Positions 18,633 through 27,487 of a DNA stretch of 64,000 bases are shown here, piece by piece. The position numbers were made by a program, and so were the translations under genes. Below the pieces are notes generated by a model, which saw only the letters and a program-made list of their open reading frames with translations, ran no database searches and was not told the origin of the DNA. The DNA comes from Wandonia haliotis. GTDB lineage: Bacteria > Bacteroidota > Bacteroidia > Flavobacteriales_D > Crocinitomicaceae. Numbering within the stretch: position 1 is the stretch's first letter; every line of letters begins with the position of its first letter. The stretch spans positions 310,001 through 374,000 of the forward strand of contig NZ_BAAAFH010000022.1 in NCBI RefSeq assembly GCF_039523435.1, given 5' to 3'.

Positions 18633-19409
18633 TTATTCACTGATAACTTTCTGAAAGTATGGCAGGGCTTTTACCAAACGACTTCCGTACCACGAAAAAA
18701 ACTCACCATCCAATAAACGAACTTCTGCACCGGGACACAATTTTTGATACCGTTGAACATGTTCCTCTTTGTACGGATATGGTTCTGAACTCAATATAAT
18801 TAAATCGGGTTGCAAGCGAACAATCTCTTCATCCGACAATTCCGGGTACCGTATCTGTTCTTCCAAAACATTCTCCCACCCGATCCTTGTTAGCATATCA
18901 TGAATAAAAGTAGTATTGCCTGCTGCCATAACTGGTCTTTCCCAAATTAAATACAGCACTCTTTTTCTTTTTTCAGCTTGTTGAATAGCTTCAAAACCTT
19001 CTCGAATTGTAGTAATCATCGAACGGGACTTCTCTCGTCTATTGGTCAAAACACCAATCTGCTTGATCATATCCAGGGCTTCTTCCAGTGTATGAATATC
19101 TGAAATCCAAACAGGTGCAACACGTACTAACTTTTCAATATCCTCTTTGGTATTCTCTTCCTTATTAGCAATAATAAGATCCGGTTCCAACGTTTGCACC
19201 TTATCGATGTCTACCGTTTTTGTTCCCCCTACTCTTGTTTTTGATCGAAACCAGGTATCGGGATGAATACAAAACTTTGTGATTCCGACAACCTCATCTT
19301 CCAACCCCAGGTCAAAAAGAAGCTCGGTCTGACTGGGCACTAAAGAAACGATTCGCCTTGGAAAATTTTCCAGGCGAATCGTTCGGTTCATTTGATCTTT
19401 ATATTCCAT
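18633..19409 (-). CDS. BtuF-like helical-backbone metal/cobalamin receptor without signal peptide
   Basis: 258 residues with the type III periplasmic binding protein fold: RRIVSLVPSQTELLFDLGLEDEVVGIT at the N-terminus, LEPDLIIANKEENTKED in the first lobe, a long linking helix near 120-150 and the second lobe with LQPDLIILSSEPYPYKEEH. BtuF proteins bind vitamin B12 or metal chelates for an ABC importer. No signal peptide or lipobox is visible (the sequence starts MEYKDQMNRTIRLENF), and no in-frame upstream ATG gives one, so it may be cytoplasmic. It starts 12 nt after the cystathionine beta-synthase-like gene, in the same operon. The ligand is unknown. Confidence 0.8.
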   Translation of the reverse strand: MEYKDQMNRTIRLENFPRRIVSLVPSQTELLFDLGLEDEVVGITKFCIHPDTWFRSKTRVGGTKTVDIDKVQTLEPDLIIANKEENTKEDIEKLVRVAPVWISDIHTLEEALDMIKQIGVLTNRREKSRSMITTIREGFEAIQQAEKRKRVLYLIWERPVMAAGNTTFIHDMLTRIGWENVLEEQIRYPELSDEEIVRLQPDLIILSSEPYPYKEEHVQRYQKLCPGAEVRLLDGEFFSWYGSRLVKALPYFQKVISE

Positions 19410-19421
19410 TCGGCACAGGTT

Positions 19422-20780
19422 TTACGCCATTGCCGCTATAATGTCATGACGCGTAATAATATGGTATCCGTTCTCTGTGTTAACCAAAACCGCAGGAACA
19501 TCTTTGGTGATTAACGCTGATATCTTTTCAATCGTAGCTGTGCTATCCACTACTGGTAAAGGCGGATGCATAATCTGAGAAACAGGTTTATTCAATAAAT
19601 CCGGCTGCTCACACAACAACTGAAAAACGTGAAGGTCATCCACAAATCCAACAAACTCTCCTTCTTTCATCACAGGAATCTGAGAAATCGAATGTTTCTT
19701 CATTTTCGCAACCGCATGTGACAACAACTCTTCCGAATACAATGTCACCAAAGGCTGATCTCCATGACGACCGACAAGATCTCCTGCATTCTTTGTTTCT
19801 TCCTCAAGGAAGCCACGCTCACGCATCCAGTCATCATTGAAAATTTTCCCTACATACCGGCTTCCATGGTCATGGAAAAGTACAACTACAACATCACCTT
19901 CCTTCAACTCGTCTTTTAACTGTAAGATACCTTTTATTGCAGCCCCGGCTGAGTTTCCTACGAAGATTCCTTCTTCTCGTGCCAGCCTACGTGTATAAAC
20001 GGCAGCATCCTTATCCGTAACTTTTTCGAATTTATCAATCACATCAAAATCCACATTGGCAGGAAGGATATCCTCTCCTATCCCCTCCGTGATATACGGA
20101 TAAATTTCTGCTTCATCAAAAATACCTGTCTCATGGTATTTTTTGAAAACAGAACCGTAGGTATCAATTCCCCAGATCTTGATATCCGGATTTTTCTCCT
20201 TTAGGTATTTACCTACTCCTGAAATAGTACCTCCGGTTCCAACACCCACTACAAAGTGTGTTATTTTACCATCTGTTTGCTCCCAGATCTCAGGTCCGGT
20301 CGATTCATAATGCGCTTCACGGTTCGACAAGTTGTCATATTGATTGACGTACCATGAATTAGGGATTTCATTCGCAAGACGCTTTGAAACCGAATAATAC
20401 GATCTTGGATCACTCGGATCAACCGCTGTAGGGCAAACAACTACTTCAGCACCCACCGCTCTAAGGATATCCATTTTTTCCTTCGATTGCTTATCATTCA
20501 GAACACAAATCAATTTGTATCCTTTTACGATAGCCCCCAAAGCCAATCCCATACCGGTATTTCCTGAAGTACCTTCAATAATGGTACCACCCGGTTTTAT
20601 CAAACCTGCTTTTTCAGCGTCTTCAATCATTTTAACCGCCATACGGTCTTTCACTGAATTTCCCGGGTTAGTAGTTTCTACTTTCGCAAGAATCGTAGCC
20701 TTTACGTCCTTTGTCAGTTTATTTAAACGTACAAGCGGAGTATTCCCGATTGTCTCAAGTATGTTGTTATACACCTTCAT
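19422..20780 (-). CDS. Cystathionine beta-synthase-like PLP enzyme with CBS domain pair
   Basis: 452 residues. The N-terminal catalytic part (about 1-320) belongs to the cysteine synthase/cystathionine beta-synthase family: IGNTPLVRLN, PLP Lys44 in NSVKDRM, the phosphate or substrate loop GTSGNTGMG and the GTGGTISGVG loop. The C-terminal part (about 335-452) is a CBS domain pair (HSISQIPVMKEGEFVG, VPAVLVNTENG) as in classic CBS. It should condense serine or acetylserine with homocysteine or sulfide in cysteine metabolism; the exact substrate is not fixed. An exact -7 box TATCTTTG lies at 20806-20799 on the minus strand. Confidence 0.93.
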   Translation of the reverse strand: MKVYNNILETIGNTPLVRLNKLTKDVKATILAKVETTNPGNSVKDRMAVKMIEDAEKAGLIKPGGTIIEGTSGNTGMGLALGAIVKGYKLICVLNDKQSKEKMDILRAVGAEVVVCPTAVDPSDPRSYYSVSKRLANEIPNSWYVNQYDNLSNREAHYESTGPEIWEQTDGKITHFVVGVGTGGTISGVGKYLKEKNPDIKIWGIDTYGSVFKKYHETGIFDEAEIYPYITEGIGEDILPANVDFDVIDKFEKVTDKDAAVYTRRLAREEGIFVGNSAGAAIKGILQLKDELKEGDVVVVLFHDHGSRYVGKIFNDDWMRERGFLEEETKNAGDLVGRHGDQPLVTLYSEELLSHAVAKMKKHSISQIPVMKEGEFVGFVDDLHVFQLLCEQPDLLNKPVSQIMHPPLPVVDSTATIEKISALITKDVPAVLVNTENGYHIITRHDIIAAMA

Positions 20781-20798
20781 AAATTCTCTTTTCTTCTA

Positions 20799-20806
20799 CA
20801 AAGATA
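20799..20806 (-). promoter_or_regulatory. -7 promoter box for the cystathionine beta-synthase operon
   Basis: Reads TATCTTTG on the minus strand, an exact TAnnTTTG match, 18 nt before the ATG at 20780. Confidence 0.55.
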
Positions 20807-20947
20807 ATAGTATAAAACGGAATAGCCGGGGTATCAACTCCTGTTTTCCGGCAATTCCCCTGCCGGAGTCCTCCAATAGTTTTCAAATGACACACAAGCT
20901 ATTATCAGGAACCTGATTCTAACGCCCCACGGTCTCTATTTATTCAC

Positions 20948-20955
20948 TAATTTTG
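20948..20955 (+). promoter_or_regulatory. -7 promoter box immediately before the SBF-like transporter
   Basis: TAATTTTG matches TAnnTTTG exactly. Only 4 nt (20956-20959) separate it from the ATG, so the transcript is predicted to be leaderless or nearly so. Confidence 0.6.
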
Positions 20956-20959
20956 CAAA

Positions 20960-21931
20960 ATGAAATGGAAATTTCCGTCCCCTGATCCTTTTATCATCGG
21001 AATTATCCTGATGATTGTGGTCGCTTCTCTTTTCCCATTCCGGGAATCATACAGTATTTATTTCCCTCTCAAAGACACTATTTACTGGGGAATTACAGGG
21101 ATTTTCTTTCTTTACGGGTTAAAACTAAACCCAAAACAAATCCGTCAGGACATGAGTAACTGGCGACTTCACATCCTGATTCAGTCAGCAACTTTTTTAT
21201 TTTTCCCTCTAATTATTTTACCTTTTTACCCTTTGTTTGCAGGAGGACCTTACGAAAATATCTGGCTGGCAGCTTTCTTTCTCGCTGCTCTGCCCTCAAC
21301 AGTTTCCTCTTCCGTAGTGATGGTATCAATAGCAAAGGGTAATATTCCATCCGCCATATTTAATGCCAGTATCTCAGGATTAATCGGATTAATTGCTACT
21401 CCTCTCTGGATGAGTCTCTTTTTATCTGCAAACGGGGAAGGCCCCGAACTTTCCGAAACAATCCAACAATTGGTTCAACAGATATTACTCCCTGTTGCTT
21501 TAGGGTTATCATTGAATAAATACCTGGGAACAGCTGCTCAAAAACACAAATCCCTGATCGGATGGTTTGACAAAATCATTATTTTTCTGATTATTTATAA
21601 AAGCTTCTCCACCGCCTTCCTGTCCGGAGTATTTACTCAACTCCCACCGATTTCGTTACTGTTACTTGCTGTTTGTATTATTGCGCTCTTTTTCCTTGTA
21701 TTTTATAGCATCCGTTTCTTATCACAAAAATTCCATTTTTCAAGAGAAGATACAATAACAGCTTTATTTTGCGGTTCAAAAAAATCACTGGTTCACGCAT
21801 CAGTATTTGTTATTATTCTGGTTACAGATAGTGCGGCTCAAAGTTTATTTCTGCTTCCTGTTATGGTGTATCATGCTTTTCAGCTTTTTTACACCAGCTA
21901 CCTCGCCCGTAAATGGGGGAAAGAACAATAA
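20960..21931 (+). CDS. SBF-like (bile acid:sodium symporter superfamily) membrane transporter
   Basis: 323 residues with about nine to ten hydrophobic segments spread over the whole length (for example FIIGIILMIVVASLFPF and ISLLLLAVCIIALFFLVFYSI). The order and motifs (LNPKQIRQDM, AALPSTVSSSVVMVSIAKGN, FCGSKKSLVHAS) resemble the SBF-like branch typified by YfeH, rather than the bile acid transporters proper. The substrate is unknown; a Na+-coupled organic anion is likely by family. The ATG at 20960 lies 4 nt after an exact -7 box. It converges on the M23 peptidase gene with a gap of 7 nt. Confidence 0.86.
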   Translation: MKWKFPSPDPFIIGIILMIVVASLFPFRESYSIYFPLKDTIYWGITGIFFLYGLKLNPKQIRQDMSNWRLHILIQSATFLFFPLIILPFYPLFAGGPYENIWLAAFFLAALPSTVSSSVVMVSIAKGNIPSAIFNASISGLIGLIATPLWMSLFLSANGEGPELSETIQQLVQQILLPVALGLSLNKYLGTAAQKHKSLIGWFDKIIIFLIIYKSFSTAFLSGVFTQLPPISLLLLAVCIIALFFLVFYSIRFLSQKFHFSREDTITALFCGSKKSLVHASVFVIILVTDSAAQSLFLLPVMVYHAFQLFYTSYLARKWGKEQ

Positions 21932-21938
21932 AGTTGTA

Positions 21939-22613
21939 TTAATCAGTCAAACGAAGCAGTAGATTCGGGTTAGGACAATTCGCACTTAGATCTGGCAATT
22001 CTTCTTCCGAGCTTACCCCCGGATAATCACCCTCTTTCCCCTGCATATCCAGAATAATCTGAAAGTGAAGATGCGGAGGGTAATCTCCATTTACCGTCCG
22101 GTCTCCTAACTCTCCAATCTTTTCACCAGCTTTAACTTGTTTTCCTTTCCAAAGTCCCTGTAAACTATTCACTGACAAATGACCATATAAAGTATGGAAG
22201 ACCTGTCCGGCAAACTGATGTTTCAAAATAATTGTAGGTCCATAATCTCCCATCGAATCATTGTTCTGAAAACTATGTACTTCTCCTTCCAAAGCTGCGA
22301 GAACGGGTGTACCAGAATCACACCAAAGGTCAATTCCCAGATGAATAGTACGCTCCGGAGTTTGAGAATCTCTAAAAACAGGACTTCTTTTATAAATGGC
22401 TCTTCGTTCCAGATAACCTCCCCATAAATAGTCCACATCAAGATCAGCTATGATTCCATCCACATACTTACTAAAGGCTTCACTATTGCTTACCTCCACA
22501 CTATTCTTTTCCGTAAAAACCTCTGACAAATCAAGCCGGGCGTACTTGCTCCCGGTTTCTAAAACCCGGGCTTCTGGTAAAGCGCTAAAAAAAGCAGTAT
22601 TAAATACAGACAT
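21939..22613 (-). CDS. M23-family (LytM) metallopeptidase without visible signal peptide
   Basis: 224 residues. The LytM domain (about 85-205) has a complete Zn site: HxxxD (His91, Asp95 in IHLGIDLW) and HxH (His181, His183 in HLHFQ), plus His145 in YGHLS, so it should be an active endopeptidase acting on peptidoglycan cross-links. The N-terminus (MSVFNTAFFSALPEARVLETG) has no clear signal peptide or membrane helix, which is unusual for a cell-wall enzyme. The start is well fixed by an exact -7 box 4 nt upstream. It is monocistronic. A non-wall substrate or unconventional export is possible. Confidence 0.87.
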   Translation of the reverse strand: MSVFNTAFFSALPEARVLETGSKYARLDLSEVFTEKNSVEVSNSEAFSKYVDGIIADLDVDYLWGGYLERRAIYKRSPVFRDSQTPERTIHLGIDLWCDSGTPVLAALEGEVHSFQNNDSMGDYGPTIILKHQFAGQVFHTLYGHLSVNSLQGLWKGKQVKAGEKIGELGDRTVNGDYPPHLHFQIILDMQGKEGDYPGVSSEEELPDLSANCPNPNLLLRLTD

Positions 22614-22617
22614 ACTT

Positions 22618-22625
22618 CAAAGTTA
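22618..22625 (-). promoter_or_regulatory. -7 promoter box immediately before the M23 peptidase
   Basis: Reads TAACTTTG on the minus strand, an exact match, with 4 nt between the box and the ATG at 22613. Predicts a leaderless transcript. Confidence 0.6.
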
Positions 22626-22733
22626 CTAATGGGATTTTGGAAACCCAAATCAACGATTCACGATTACTTGAAAATAACCAGTAAACGAAAATTAATGTAC
22701 CTTTAAAACCAATTCGTTTTTAAGAAAAACTTC

Positions 22734-25700
22734 ATGTCTGAACAACCATTAAAAATACTAAAAGCTTCTGCTGGATCAGGTAAAACGTATGCACTGGTTC
22801 AGGCATTTTTAAAGATTGTACTTACCAACGACAATCCTGATCACTTTGCAAGGGTTATGGCCATGACTTTTACCAATAAAGCAGCTTTGGAAATGAAAGA
22901 GCGGGTAATTAAAGCACTGGTACAACTCAGCTTTCAGGATGCAGAAGACCTAAAGTTTGTAAATGATACCTGTGCAGCAATTGGTATTCCACCGCACGAA
23001 ATTCAAACAAAGGCCAAAAGAGTTCTTAAACGTATTCTTCACAACTTTAATGATCTCTCTGTTCAGACAATTGACAAATTTAATATCCGGCTTGTCCGGT
23101 CATTTACACGGGATCTTGATCTCCCGGGCGATTTTGAAATTCTTCTGGATACGGAAGAGCTTCTTTCCCGTACGATTGATAAGTTAGTAGATGAAATAGG
23201 TGAAAAAGGGAAAGAAAAAATATCCAATCTTCTTATTTCTTTTGCCCGACACAATATTGACGAAGAAAAACACTGGGATTTTAGAAAATCACTACTCGAC
23301 TTCCTGAAAATGACCGAAAAGGAGGAGTTTAAGGAGGTCATTAACATCATATCAAGAACAGAATTTACAAAAGAGAAAAAAGAAGCTATTTCCATGGTCT
23401 GTCAACACCTGGAAGAACAGTTTAATCAGAAAAAAGATCCAGTTGTTCGCACGATTGTAAGTAATAACTGGACAAAAGAGGATTTTAAAATCGGGCGTGC
23501 TAATCCTTATGACAGAATTTGTCGGATCCCTGAACTTTCACTAGCAGATATGACAATCCGGTCAAGTGCAGAAATAAGTGCTGTATCTCCTACCGAGGCG
23601 ATGCTTAAAGCCATTCTTTCAGAAGCGGAAGGTGGTGCTAAAACAAGTGTTCCTTCTGAGTTTTTTCAGCAATTACTGGATTTCTACAACTATACAGAGA
23701 GCATCAAAGACGAGTATATGGTACACAAGTACGCTATTGATAGCTTTCATCAATTGGCGCTGCTTAAATATACTTCCGAACTCATCAAAGAAACGCGCAA
23801 CAGGGAGAATATATTACAAATCAGTGAGGTAAACGGTTTAATATCAGAACTCATACAGTCAGAATCCGCACCTTTCATTTACGAACGAATCGGTACACGC
23901 TATGACAATTACTTGTTGGACGAATTTCAGGATACATCACGGTTACAGTGGCTCAACCTGATTCCCTTGCTACATGATTCTATGGGAGAGAATAATAGTA
24001 ACCTGATTGTTGGAGATGCCAAACAGGCTATTTACCGGTTCAGAAACGGACTTGTAGAACAGTTTGCTGCTTTGCCTGCTATCTACAATCCGGAAGACAA
24101 CCCCGAAATAGCGATAAAGTCGGTTTATTTTCAGCAAATGAGTTTACCGGATACACTTCAGTATAACTTCAGGTCCAAAAAAGAAGTGGTCGAATTCAAT
24201 AATTCTCTTTTTGCCGGAATCCGTGAACAACTTCACCCCGATTACGCCCCCTATTATAATGACAAGGATTTAGTTCAGATAGCCAGGGGAGCTTCCGGCG
24301 GATATGTGAAATTTGAACTTTCCTCTCCTGATAACATTAGTGAAACGTCAGAGGAAGAGGATGAATCCACACCACAGGAATTATCATTCATAGACAAGAC
24401 AATTGAAGAAGCTGTTGCAGACGGATACAGTACAGGAGACATTTGTATTCTGGCAAGAAAACGGGGACATTGCGAAGAATGGGCAAACTACCTGATCAAA
24501 AAAGGATATTCCGTTATTTCGGACGAAGGAATGAAAGTAAGTCAATCGCCCTGGGTGACAACACTTGTTGCCTGCCTTGAATACAGAAACACTCCTTTAT
24601 CGGAAACTCATCAACTACTTTTATCGGAGAGTTTTTTGCTCGCAAAGCAAATAGAACCTTTTAAGACACTTGTTCCTTATATAGAAGAAAGAAAGTTCGA
24701 CTTTCGAAAGTTCTGTAACGATTTTTTTCAATCCGAATCGGCATTGGACTTTACCTATGAAAACTTGTACGATTTTTCGCAACACCTGTTAAAAGTCTTC
24801 CAAATACGGGAAACAGATGAACCGTATATTCATTATTTCTGCAATATGCTACTCAATTTTGACCTTACCTCAGGTCCCGATCTATCGCGTTTTCTGGAGT
24901 ATTATCGCACAAAAGGGCATAAAGAAAGTATTCCCCTCCCGGAGCAAAGTGATGCCATTACCATCATGACTGTACACAAATCAAAAGGACTTGAGTTCCC
25001 GATCGTTCTGCTTCCCAATATGAAATGGAGATACTCCCTCCTTCCCGGAGAACAATATATTTTCCATGACAAACAATATGATCAGGTATTTTATCAGGCC
25101 ATTAGCTCCAACCGGACGAAAATTCAGGCAGAAGTCTACGAACGAAAACTCGCGACCAACCTTCTGGATGAAGTAAACCTGTTTTATGTGGCTTGTACAC
25201 GTGCTGTTGATCGCCTATATGGGTTCATAGACACAGCCAAATCCAGAGGAGGAAAGTATCTTACCGATATTATTCGTGAAACCATACAAAACCTTTCAAT
25301 TCTGGAAACGGAAGAGGAGCGCTTCAGCACCTATGGAAGCAGAACATATACGCCTCATCCAAAAACTCCGGTCGATAAATTTAAACTGAAACCGGAAGGA
25401 GAAAAACTTTGGTTCCCGGATATTTCTTTGATCGATAAAGAAAACATTGATGATCTGGATATCAGTTCCGAACGGATTTATGGCCGCAACCTCCATCGGG
25501 TCATGCAGGAAATTACTCAGTCGGAAGAGCTACAAAGTGTGATTCAGCAATTAACTCTTGAAAAAGTAATTGAAACTGAATTTGCTCCACTTATAGAAGA
25601 CAATATCCGGAAACTACTGGATAATCCTGAAATAGAAGAAATCATCCTTCCTCAGAAGGGAGAGAAAGTACTGGATGAGCGGGAAATTATTCTTTCAAAA

Positions 25701-25898
25701 AACGAGAAAATACGCCCCGACCGGGTAATTGTCAAGGGAACAGCCGCCCGGATTATAGACTATAAAACTGGTATTCCGCGAGAGAAGGATAAAAAACAGA
25801 TTTTATCTTACGCGCTTGCACTACAACAAATGGGCTTTGAAGCTTGTAGTGCTTACGTTTTATACACGGATTCAGAACAATTGATTCAATTACGCTAA
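22734..25898 (+). CDS. RecB/AddA-like UvrD-family helicase with C-terminal PD-(D/E)XK nuclease
   Basis: 1054 residues. The N-terminal Walker A ASAGSGKT (11-18), MTFTNKAALEMKER, Walker B LLDEFQDTSRLQW, VGDAKQAIYRFRNG and TVHKSKGLEFPIVLLPN are superfamily 1A helicase motifs. The C-terminus has an apparently complete RecB-type nuclease: RPDRV (Asp996), IDYKTG (Asp1009, Lys1011) and QILSYA (QxxxY). This matches AddA/RecB-type double-strand break end processing; by family it would work with a second helicase-nuclease, which is not in this window. A near-consensus -7 TACCTTTA lies at 22699-22706. A small exported protein gene follows after 4 nt. Confidence 0.93.
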   Translation: MSEQPLKILKASAGSGKTYALVQAFLKIVLTNDNPDHFARVMAMTFTNKAALEMKERVIKALVQLSFQDAEDLKFVNDTCAAIGIPPHEIQTKAKRVLKRILHNFNDLSVQTIDKFNIRLVRSFTRDLDLPGDFEILLDTEELLSRTIDKLVDEIGEKGKEKISNLLISFARHNIDEEKHWDFRKSLLDFLKMTEKEEFKEVINIISRTEFTKEKKEAISMVCQHLEEQFNQKKDPVVRTIVSNNWTKEDFKIGRANPYDRICRIPELSLADMTIRSSAEISAVSPTEAMLKAILSEAEGGAKTSVPSEFFQQLLDFYNYTESIKDEYMVHKYAIDSFHQLALLKYTSELIKETRNRENILQISEVNGLISELIQSESAPFIYERIGTRYDNYLLDEFQDTSRLQWLNLIPLLHDSMGENNSNLIVGDAKQAIYRFRNGLVEQFAALPAIYNPEDNPEIAIKSVYFQQMSLPDTLQYNFRSKKEVVEFNNSLFAGIREQLHPDYAPYYNDKDLVQIARGASGGYVKFELSSPDNISETSEEEDESTPQELSFIDKTIEEAVADGYSTGDICILARKRGHCEEWANYLIKKGYSVISDEGMKVSQSPWVTTLVACLEYRNTPLSETHQLLLSESFLLAKQIEPFKTLVPYIEERKFDFRKFCNDFFQSESALDFTYENLYDFSQHLLKVFQIRETDEPYIHYFCNMLLNFDLTSGPDLSRFLEYYRTKGHKESIPLPEQSDAITIMTVHKSKGLEFPIVLLPNMKWRYSLLPGEQYIFHDKQYDQVFYQAISSNRTKIQAEVYERKLATNLLDEVNLFYVACTRAVDRLYGFIDTAKSRGGKYLTDIIRETIQNLSILETEEERFSTYGSRTYTPHPKTPVDKFKLKPEGEKLWFPDISLIDKENIDDLDISSERIYGRNLHRVMQEITQSEELQSVIQQLTLEKVIETEFAPLIEDNIRKLLDNPEIEEIILPQKGEKVLDEREIILSKNEKIRPDRVIVKGTAARIIDYKTGIPREKDKKQILSYALALQQMGFEACSAYVLYTDSEQLIQLR

Positions 25899-25902
25899 TA
25901 CG

Positions 25903-26445
25903 ATGATCAGAAAATTTCTATTTACCATTTATCTATTTCTGGCACTCCCTTCCCTGTCACAATCAGGACCTATGGTTGAAAAAATCATTGATTTTGAAAC
26001 AAATGAAGCGGTTTTTATCGTTACGCAGGAGTTTATGTTACACATGAAAAGCGGAGACACGGTATTCGTTGAGTGGAATATTCACCCGGAAAGGACCGGA
26101 TTCATTATTGACGACTTTGTGCTCATCTTTCCGGAAGGATTTGAAGGAAATTTACGCAAATCCATCCTTACTTTTTATTTAGAAAATGGTCAGCAAATTC
26201 CCCTTCCTGCTTCCTATTTTATGGAGGAATTACCCGCTCTTTTTTTCACACTATCTCCTATACAAAAAAGAACGATTAGCCGCTCTCCCCTTAAAACCAT
26301 TACACTTTCTTCTTCAAAACAAACCTATCATTTCTTTGATCTTTCCGGACGCAACAAACATTTTATGCAACAACTTTTTGAAGAAGAACAAAACACCATC
26401 TATTCTCCCGTAAACTGGTTGAATCCTTATTATTACGATGAGTAG
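25903..26445 (+). CDS. Exported protein of unknown function
   Basis: 180 residues with a signal peptide (MIRKFLFTIYLFLALPSLSQ, about 1-20). The mature region is rich in aromatic and beta-type residues (AVFIVTQEFMLHM, DTVFVEWNIHPERTG, DDFVLIFPEGFEG) and ends without a membrane anchor or sorting domain. I do not recognise the family. It starts 4 nt after the helicase-nuclease gene and is probably co-transcribed, though a periplasmic protein has no obvious link to DNA repair. Confidence 0.68.
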   Translation: MIRKFLFTIYLFLALPSLSQSGPMVEKIIDFETNEAVFIVTQEFMLHMKSGDTVFVEWNIHPERTGFIIDDFVLIFPEGFEGNLRKSILTFYLENGQQIPLPASYFMEELPALFFTLSPIQKRTISRSPLKTITLSSSKQTYHFFDLSGRNKHFMQQLFEEEQNTIYSPVNWLNPYYYDE

Positions 26446-26528
26446 AAAGTAACCGTAACAGATATTTTTTCTTCGCGGGTTGAATACCACTCCGAATATT
26501 ATTACTTTTACCGAAAATTCACAAGACT

Positions 26529-26633
26529 ATGGACGACAATAACAATTATTTTGACGATTCGACAGCTGGCGTAGGTGCTATCTATACAGTAGTTTGTTTG
26601 GCAATCGTTATTGGAATTTTAATCTTCGGATAA
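26529..26633 (+). CDS. 34-residue single-span membrane peptide
   Basis: The short frame from the ATG at 26529 encodes 34 residues: a very acidic, Asn-rich N-terminus (MDDNNNYFDDS) and one hydrophobic segment (about 13-34, AGVGAIYTVVCLAIVIGILI then FG). It has a near-consensus -7 box TACTTTTA at 26503-26510 and runs directly into a strong terminator at 26634, so it has the architecture of a complete small gene. Function unknown; small membrane proteins often bind larger membrane complexes. Coding status is inferred from composition and flanking signals. Confidence 0.55.
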   Translation: MDDNNNYFDDSTAGVGAIYTVVCLAIVIGILIFG

Positions 26634-26662
26634 AAAAAGGAGAATATTTTATTCTCCTTTTT
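26634..26662. terminator. Bidirectional terminator overlapping a CDS end
   Basis: AAAAAGGAGAAT (26634-26645) pairs perfectly with ATTCTCCTTTTT (26651-26662) around a 5-nt loop. It follows the 34-residue gene on the plus strand, while on the minus strand the last codons and stop (26649-26651) of the lipoprotein gene lie inside the hairpin. Confidence 0.8.
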
Positions 26663-26996
26663 CATTTCCTATCTCGTTTTCAAACGGGAATTGAGGTATC
26701 TTCACTTCTACTTTTGCATTCGGGTTTTTATACCTGATAAATTCAACGATCTTATCCGTAAAATCATCCAAACCGGGACGTAACTGCTCGAAGGAAATCT
26801 CCAGTACTTTATACCCCCTATCGTATTCGTATTCAATATATCCGAATTTAGCTACTTTCTCCGAATTATAATAAATGTACTCTTTATCGTAAGAGAATTT
26901 ACTAAGCTCATCTTCGGTTAATGTCATCTTGTATCTAATACCACTGCAAGAAACCAAAACAGCAGCTACAAACCCTAAAATCAAAATTCGTTTCAT
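26649..26996 (-). CDS. Lipoprotein of unknown function
   Basis: 115 residues from the ATG at 26996 (MKRILILGFVAAVLVSC, lipobox LVSC, Cys17). A longer frame exists but lacks a signal peptide at its start and would begin upstream of the -7 box TAGCTTTG at 27018-27011. The mature part holds charged beta-type segments (YKMTLTEDELSKFSYDKEYIYYN, KVLEISFEQLRPGLDDFTDKIVEFIRY). No family recognised. The 3' end is inside a bidirectional terminator. Confidence 0.7.
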   Translation of the reverse strand: MKRILILGFVAAVLVSCSGIRYKMTLTEDELSKFSYDKEYIYYNSEKVAKFGYIEYEYDRGYKVLEISFEQLRPGLDDFTDKIVEFIRYKNPNAKVEVKIPQFPFENEIGNEKGE

Positions 26997-27010
26997 TCTT
27001 CTTTTTTCAG

Positions 27011-27018
27011 CAAAGCTA
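27011..27018 (-). promoter_or_regulatory. -7 promoter box for the 26649 lipoprotein
   Basis: Reads TAGCTTTG on the minus strand, an exact match, 14 nt before the ATG at 26996. Supports the shorter start. Confidence 0.55.
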
Positions 27019-27487
27019 GGACGGTTTATCTGCTTATGAGTTAACACAAGGTTAATAATAGTTAACAGTAACATTATCCTTTCAGGTCTTTATTTAAAGT
27101 CTCCCCCTTTCACTATTTACAGCAAAAGAGAGAGACTTCAGGCAGTAGGTTAGGTTGAAACGCAACTGAATTGATTTGCCTGTAATCAACACGTCAAAGT
27201 TCCATAAGAAAAGTGCATGATCTGTTTATTAATCAATTGTATTCGTAAGTTATTCGTTTACAAACTTTTTTACAACTAAAAACCAACCATTTAACCCCAA
27301 AACATAAGCACCCGAAGTGTTCTGCTTTCTTTTGTTTGTTTTCATTATTTTCTTCGCGGGAAAACGGAAAAACAACAGCAAAGCATTCGCATTTTTTTAT
27401 TAAATTCGCATCGCTTGTAAAAGTCAATTCAAAGACTGAATTCAAGTAGGTTATTTGAAATTTTATCCAATAAATAATACATGTAAA
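27019..27487. other. Intergenic region upstream of icd
   Basis: About 470 bp with no credible gene. AT-rich; a one-mismatch -7 box TAAATTCG occurs at 27401-27408, 79 nt before the icd ATG, and may be its promoter. The remainder shows no tRNA, repeat or hairpin that I can support. Confidence 0.45.

Noticed and set aside
26466..27361. The piece TTTCTTCGCGGG occurring twice (near 26467 and 27350)
   Set aside because: Only 12 bases match and flanking sequence differs; a chance match in AT-rich intergenic DNA is likely.
27455..27487. Longer isocitrate dehydrogenase start
   Set aside because: The added 11 residues do not match the family; the ATG at 27488 gives the typical MASKIIYTKTDE N-terminus.
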